Translations under genes and position numbers: made by a program
The notes under the pieces: model-generated
Database searches by the model: none
Told to the model about the DNA's origin: nothing
Seen by the model: only the letters and a program-made list of their open reading frames with translations
Source of the DNA: Dehalococcoidia bacterium
GTDB taxonomy: Bacteria; Chloroflexota; Dehalococcoidia; GIF9; AB-539-J10
Assembly (NCBI GenBank): GCA_030589825.1
Contig: JAUUZT010000025.1
Coordinates: 1 to 8,818, forward strand
Direction: 5' to 3'
Length of the DNA: 8,818 bases
In this document: positions 5,998-8,818 of the stretch, one piece after another
How positions within the stretch are numbered: position 1 is the first letter of the stretch
Layout: the number at the start of each line of letters is the position of its first letter

Positions 5998-7704
5998 ATG
6001 ATAGAGCCAGTTCTAGACCCAAGAGGAATCCAGAAAAGGCATAAAGTCAAGCTAGCCCCTCGTCCAACCCTGGAACAGCTACGCCAGGGGCCCGTCCTCT
6101 TCTATGATAACACCAAGTTATCATTCCGAAACTGCGGTGAGATTTTTCTACGAATTAAAGAGAACTTTGTTAAAGAAGGAATCGTCAATTTTATTGATTT
6201 CCGTGAGACGGTTCGAGGGAAAACCAACCAGGAATTAAAAGACTATGCTGCCAGGCTGGCAGAGGCAAAACCGGTAGCAGCAATACTTGCACTGGGAGAT
6301 GTTGGAGTAAGCCCGGCTACAACCATAGTGACCATCGCACTTGAAGAACTGGGTATCCCGAGCGTGTATATAACCGCTCCCCCAGGAACGGATTTAGCCA
6401 AGGCTGTTGCCTTTTATCGAGCAGGTCAGCTTTGCTTTTGCCCAATAGATATTTACCAGGGCAGTACAATTGGGGACATCCACCAAGAGATAGACGGACA
6501 AATGTCCTGTATTTTAGAGTCACTCACCTTGCCTTCAGAGAGAATAGGGGAAAGGGCTTCTCTCGATTTCCAACTGGACGCTGAAGCCCCGGCGGAAGAC
6601 GGACTACTAAAAATGAAAAGCCCCTTAACACCTATTTCAGGAGATATTTCTGAACCTGCAGCAGGAATCGAAGAAATTATGACCTTTTTCGATTCACTCC
6701 ACATAGGAGATGGTTTACCTATTATCCCTCCAACACAACGGCGCTATGAACAGATGCTTTCCTTCTGCCTTTATAGCCCAGAAAAGATTCTCGCCACCGA
6801 GATAGGCCCCACAGGGAAAGACATAACCATCAGAGACGTAGCAATAGCGGCTGTAATGGCAGGATGTAAACCAGATTACATGCCAATCCTGATAACTGCC
6901 TTTAAAGCCCTGGCCAATCCGAAGTATAACTTTCTGCAGTCTGTAACCACTTCTCATCCAGGAGGCAACCTGGTTCTGGTCAGTGGTCCATTGGCACAGG
7001 AGATAGGCATTCATGGCGGACAGGGCTGTCTTGGCCCCGGTTTTGCTGCAAATATGACCATTGGTAGGGCAGTCAACCTGGCTATCATCAATGTTTGCCG
7101 TGCAGTACCCGGATATGCTGACCTGGCATGTCTCTCCTCCTCAGCGGAGCTAAGTTATTGTTTTTCGGAAGACCCTGAGCTGAGCCCCTGGCCTACTATT
7201 AACGCCGAGCGTTATAATTCCCAAACGACAACCGTATTCGTACTCAAGGCAGAGCCTCCTCATGACATAATCGACTTTTTGAGCCGCACTGCCGGAGACT
7301 TACTGGATACGCTGGTTGGTAGCTGCACTACCCTTGGCAGCAACAACTCCTTTATCCCCGGCCCTCTTGTTGTCGTTATCACTCAAGACCATGCATGGCT
7401 TCTCAATCGTGAAGGATGGGATAAAGATATGATTCGAGAGCATATTCACGCCAGAGCCCACCATGAAGCACCAATGGTCCGAGGCAGAGGATTAGTACCT
7501 GTCCGTCCCGCTGGTTTCGACGAGCTTCATCCTATTCCTGTTACCCGTTCGCCAAAGGACGTGGAGATCGTTGTGGCTGGTGGTCGCGGTGGACACTCAT
7601 CCGTTATTCTTCCCTGGGCACTACACAGTGAGGCTATAGTTGAACCAGTCCTTCTTCCTAATGGTAAAGTGCCAAATAGCATTGCCGACTTTCAGCAGAA
7701 GTAA
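5998..7704 (+). CDS. UGSC-type domain fused to a large uncharacterised domain; UGSC motif degenerate
   Basis: A 568-residue two-part protein. Residues 1-165 resemble the UGSC family of (seleno)proteins: the opening VLDPRG...KVKLAPRP, a Rossmann-like LFYDNTK strand, and the turn GDVGVSPAT at 100-108. In the family that turn is GD-U/C/T-G-S-C; here the first redox position is V102 and the cysteine is S105. A linker (about 175-222) leads to residues 223-560, a large domain often encoded near UGSC proteins. It has conserved-looking stretches DGLPIIPPT (238-246), VMAGCKPDY (286-294), TTSHPGGNLVLVSGP (317-331) and GPGFAANMTIGRA (346-358). The C-terminal function is unknown. No signal peptide or membrane helices. 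The ATG is preceded by GGAGG at seven bases. The amidohydrolase follows 103 bp later on the same strand. The domain call relies on recalled family features; moderate confidence. Confidence 0.75.
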   Translation: MIEPVLDPRGIQKRHKVKLAPRPTLEQLRQGPVLFYDNTKLSFRNCGEIFLRIKENFVKEGIVNFIDFRETVRGKTNQELKDYAARLAEAKPVAAILALGDVGVSPATTIVTIALEELGIPSVYITAPPGTDLAKAVAFYRAGQLCFCPIDIYQGSTIGDIHQEIDGQMSCILESLTLPSERIGERASLDFQLDAEAPAEDGLLKMKSPLTPISGDISEPAAGIEEIMTFFDSLHIGDGLPIIPPTQRRYEQMLSFCLYSPEKILATEIGPTGKDITIRDVAIAAVMAGCKPDYMPILITAFKALANPKYNFLQSVTTSHPGGNLVLVSGPLAQEIGIHGGQGCLGPGFAANMTIGRAVNLAIINVCRAVPGYADLACLSSSAELSYCFSEDPELSPWPTINAERYNSQTTTVFVLKAEPPHDIIDFLSRTAGDLLDTLVGSCTTLGSNNSFIPGPLVVVITQDHAWLLNREGWDKDMIREHIHARAHHEAPMVRGRGLVPVRPAGFDELHPIPVTRSPKDVEIVVAGGRGGHSSVILPWALHSEAIVEPVLLPNGKVPNSIADFQQK

Positions 7705-7766
7705 TATGGGTTACTGTAGTAAAGCCTTAATTCTCCCATAGCCAGAAAAAAGTAACATGGGGGAGA
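7705..7766 (+). promoter_or_regulatory. Two mutually exclusive hairpins in the UGSC-amidohydrolase gap
   Basis: CCCATA (7735-7740) can pair with TATGGG right after the UGSC stop codon (7705-7710). Alternatively TCTCCCAT (7732-7739) can pair with ATGGGGGAGA (7757-7766), eight pairs with one bulged G and a 17-base loop. Both use the same CCCAT, so only one can form at once. This could be attenuation, mRNA processing or an operator. No T-run follows within a few bases, so a plain terminator is unlikely. Confidence 0.3.
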
Positions 7767-7807
7767 TAACATAAAAAAGGAAATATCATAGGCGAAGGAG
7801 GTTTTGT

Positions 7808-8818
7808 ATGTACGATTTATTAATTAAGGGTGGCAGGGTGATAGATCCCGCCCAGAATATAAATGGTGTTCTCGACGTTGCCATAAGCGGACAGAGGATT
7901 GCTCTGGTTGCAGAAGGCATCTCAGCAACCGAAGGAAAGCAGGTTATTGACGCCAAGGGGAAAATCGTTACCCCCGGACTCATTGATATGCACTGCCATA
8001 TATATGATGGAGTGCATAGTATAAGTATCGAGCCTGACATCGCAGGAGTAAAGCAAGGGGTAACTACTGTTGCCGACGGGGGTAGCACAGGGCAGTTAAC
8101 CTTCAAAGCCTTCCTAAAATACATTATCCCTCCCTCTAAAAGCACGGTTTTTTGTTTCCTCCACTTGAGCTCATTAGGACAAATACTGACACCTGAGCTA
8201 AGAGACTGGGAGGAGATTAATATTGATGCCACCAGGGCCGTTGTCAATTCTAATCGTGAAATAATCAAGGGAATCAAATTACGCCTTGTGGGTAAAATCG
8301 TTGCTAACGAGGGACCCAAAGTAATAAAGATAACCAGAGAACTGGCACGAAGTCTTGGATTACCAATGATGGTACATATTGGAGATCCAGCAGAGTTGGT
8401 TCCCCCAGAGGTGACACAGGAGCTGCTAAGAGTCATGGACACTGGTGATATACTGACACATGTTTTCACCTCCAGACAAGGCGGTATCTTGCGTCCTGAT
8501 GGCACTATCCTGCCAGAACTGAAAGAGGCTATGGATAGAGGAATAGTCACGGAAGTCGCCCATGGGAGAAATAACTTCAGCTTTGATGTAGCCAGAAAAA
8601 GTATGGACCAGGGCATTTTGCCTACGGTTTTAAGTACCGACATTAATACCCTGTGTCTTAATGTTCCAGTATTCGGCCTGGCAGCGGTCATGTCCAAGTT
8701 TATAGCGCTTGGATTAAGCCTGGATGAAGTGGTTAAAATGAGCACAATTAATCCAGCGTGTGCTCTGAGCATTGATAATAGAGTGGGGAGTCTACAGAGG
8801 GGCATGGATGCAGATGTA
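7808..8818 (+). CDS. Amidohydrolase/deacetylase family metalloenzyme (3' end beyond the window)
   Basis: The reading frame is open for 337 codons from the ATG at 7808 to the last base and has no stop. It begins MYDLLIKGGRVIDPAQN, the standard N-terminal strand of cyclic amidohydrolases. Likely metal residues are H62 and H64 (DMHCH), the carboxylated lysine K157 (GIKLRLVG), H190 (MVHIGDP), H218 (LTHVF) and D278 (STDIN), an arrangement typical of binuclear dihydroorotase/D-aminoacylase/deacetylase-type enzymes. The closing RGMDADV is the usual C-terminal strand motif, so only about 40-60 residues should be missing. A GGAGG six bases before the ATG fixes the start. It probably hydrolyses a cyclic or linear amide; the substrate is not deducible. 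Same strand as the UGSC fusion and possibly co-transcribed, since I saw no good promoter in the 103-bp gap. Confidence 0.9.
   Translation, partial: MYDLLIKGGRVIDPAQNINGVLDVAISGQRIALVAEGISATEGKQVIDAKGKIVTPGLIDMHCHIYDGVHSISIEPDIAGVKQGVTTVADGGSTGQLTFKAFLKYIIPPSKSTVFCFLHLSSLGQILTPELRDWEEINIDATRAVVNSNREIIKGIKLRLVGKIVANEGPKVIKITRELARSLGLPMMVHIGDPAELVPPEVTQELLRVMDTGDILTHVFTSRQGGILRPDGTILPELKEAMDRGIVTEVAHGRNNFSFDVARKSMDQGILPTVLSTDINTLCLNVPVFGLAAVMSKFIALGLSLDEVVKMSTINPACALSIDNRVGSLQRGMDADV

Noticed and set aside
5998..7704. In-frame TGA selenocysteine in the UGSC-type gene
   Set aside because: The codon at the selenocysteine position is GTT (Val) and the frame contains no internal stop.
7786..8805. 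A long minus-strand open frame of 339 codons opposite the amidohydrolase
   Set aside because: Its translation is serine/threonine/leucine-rich with no family motif, and it is the mirror of a plus-strand frame with clear amidohydrolase motifs, a GGAGG site and a proper start. The plus-strand gene is the real one; it only lacks a stop because the window ends.
1..8818. Mobile elements, CRISPR arrays, tRNA or rRNA genes
   Set aside because: No transposase or integrase motif, terminal inverted repeats, regularly spaced repeats or tRNA-like cloverleaf were seen.

Overview
The window reads as ordinary bacterial chromosome of moderate GC. It has strong Shine-Dalgarno sites, short intergenic gaps, no RNA genes, no mobile elements and no CRISPR array. 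Seven substantial protein genes are visible, one of them cut by the right edge, plus the first eight codons of a divergent gene at the left edge. The gene mix (long-form class II aldolase, GlpX, stand-alone PAL-like beta-propeller, UGSC-type protein, AIR-synthase-like protein, SDR, cyclic amidohydrolase) recalls uncultured anaerobic Chloroflexota such as Dehalococcoidia. That taxonomic guess is inference only; a clostridial-type lineage is not excluded.

Left part (1-2548), central carbon metabolism. A minus-strand gene starts at position 24. Its first residues, MNKQRIGI, resemble the start of a 6-phosphofructokinase. It diverges from a plus-strand class II fructose/tagatose-bisphosphate aldolase (256-1521), which converges on a minus-strand class II fructose-1,6-bisphosphatase, GlpX (1547-2548). 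Together these would handle the fructose-6-phosphate / fructose-1,6-bisphosphate / triose-phosphate node.

Middle part (2685-4723). An SDR oxidoreductase on the minus strand and a six-bladed NHL protein on the plus strand are divergent over a 281-bp regulatory region. The NHL protein keeps all six residues I could match to the active site of peptidyl-alpha-hydroxyglycine alpha-amidating lyase (PAL). The region between the two genes holds a 16-bp near-perfect dyad, a candidate promoter and a small hairpin next to the NHL ribosome binding site.

Right part (4780-8818). A HypE/AIR-synthase-like protein (minus strand, TTG start, no HypE-type C-terminal cysteine) is divergent from a 568-residue fusion of a UGSC-type N-terminal domain and a large uncharacterised C-terminal domain. 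The UGSC motif in this fusion has lost its redox residues. The 213-bp gap between them carries a 9-bp inverted repeat (ATTGTACAT / ATGTACAAT) abutting a consensus -35 box. Downstream on the plus strand lies an amidohydrolase/deacetylase of the dihydroorotase-like superfamily, open to the end of the window. PAL-like lyase, amidohydrolase, UGSC fusion and SDR may form an accessory catabolic neighbourhood acting on C-N bonds, but no substrate can be read from the sequence.
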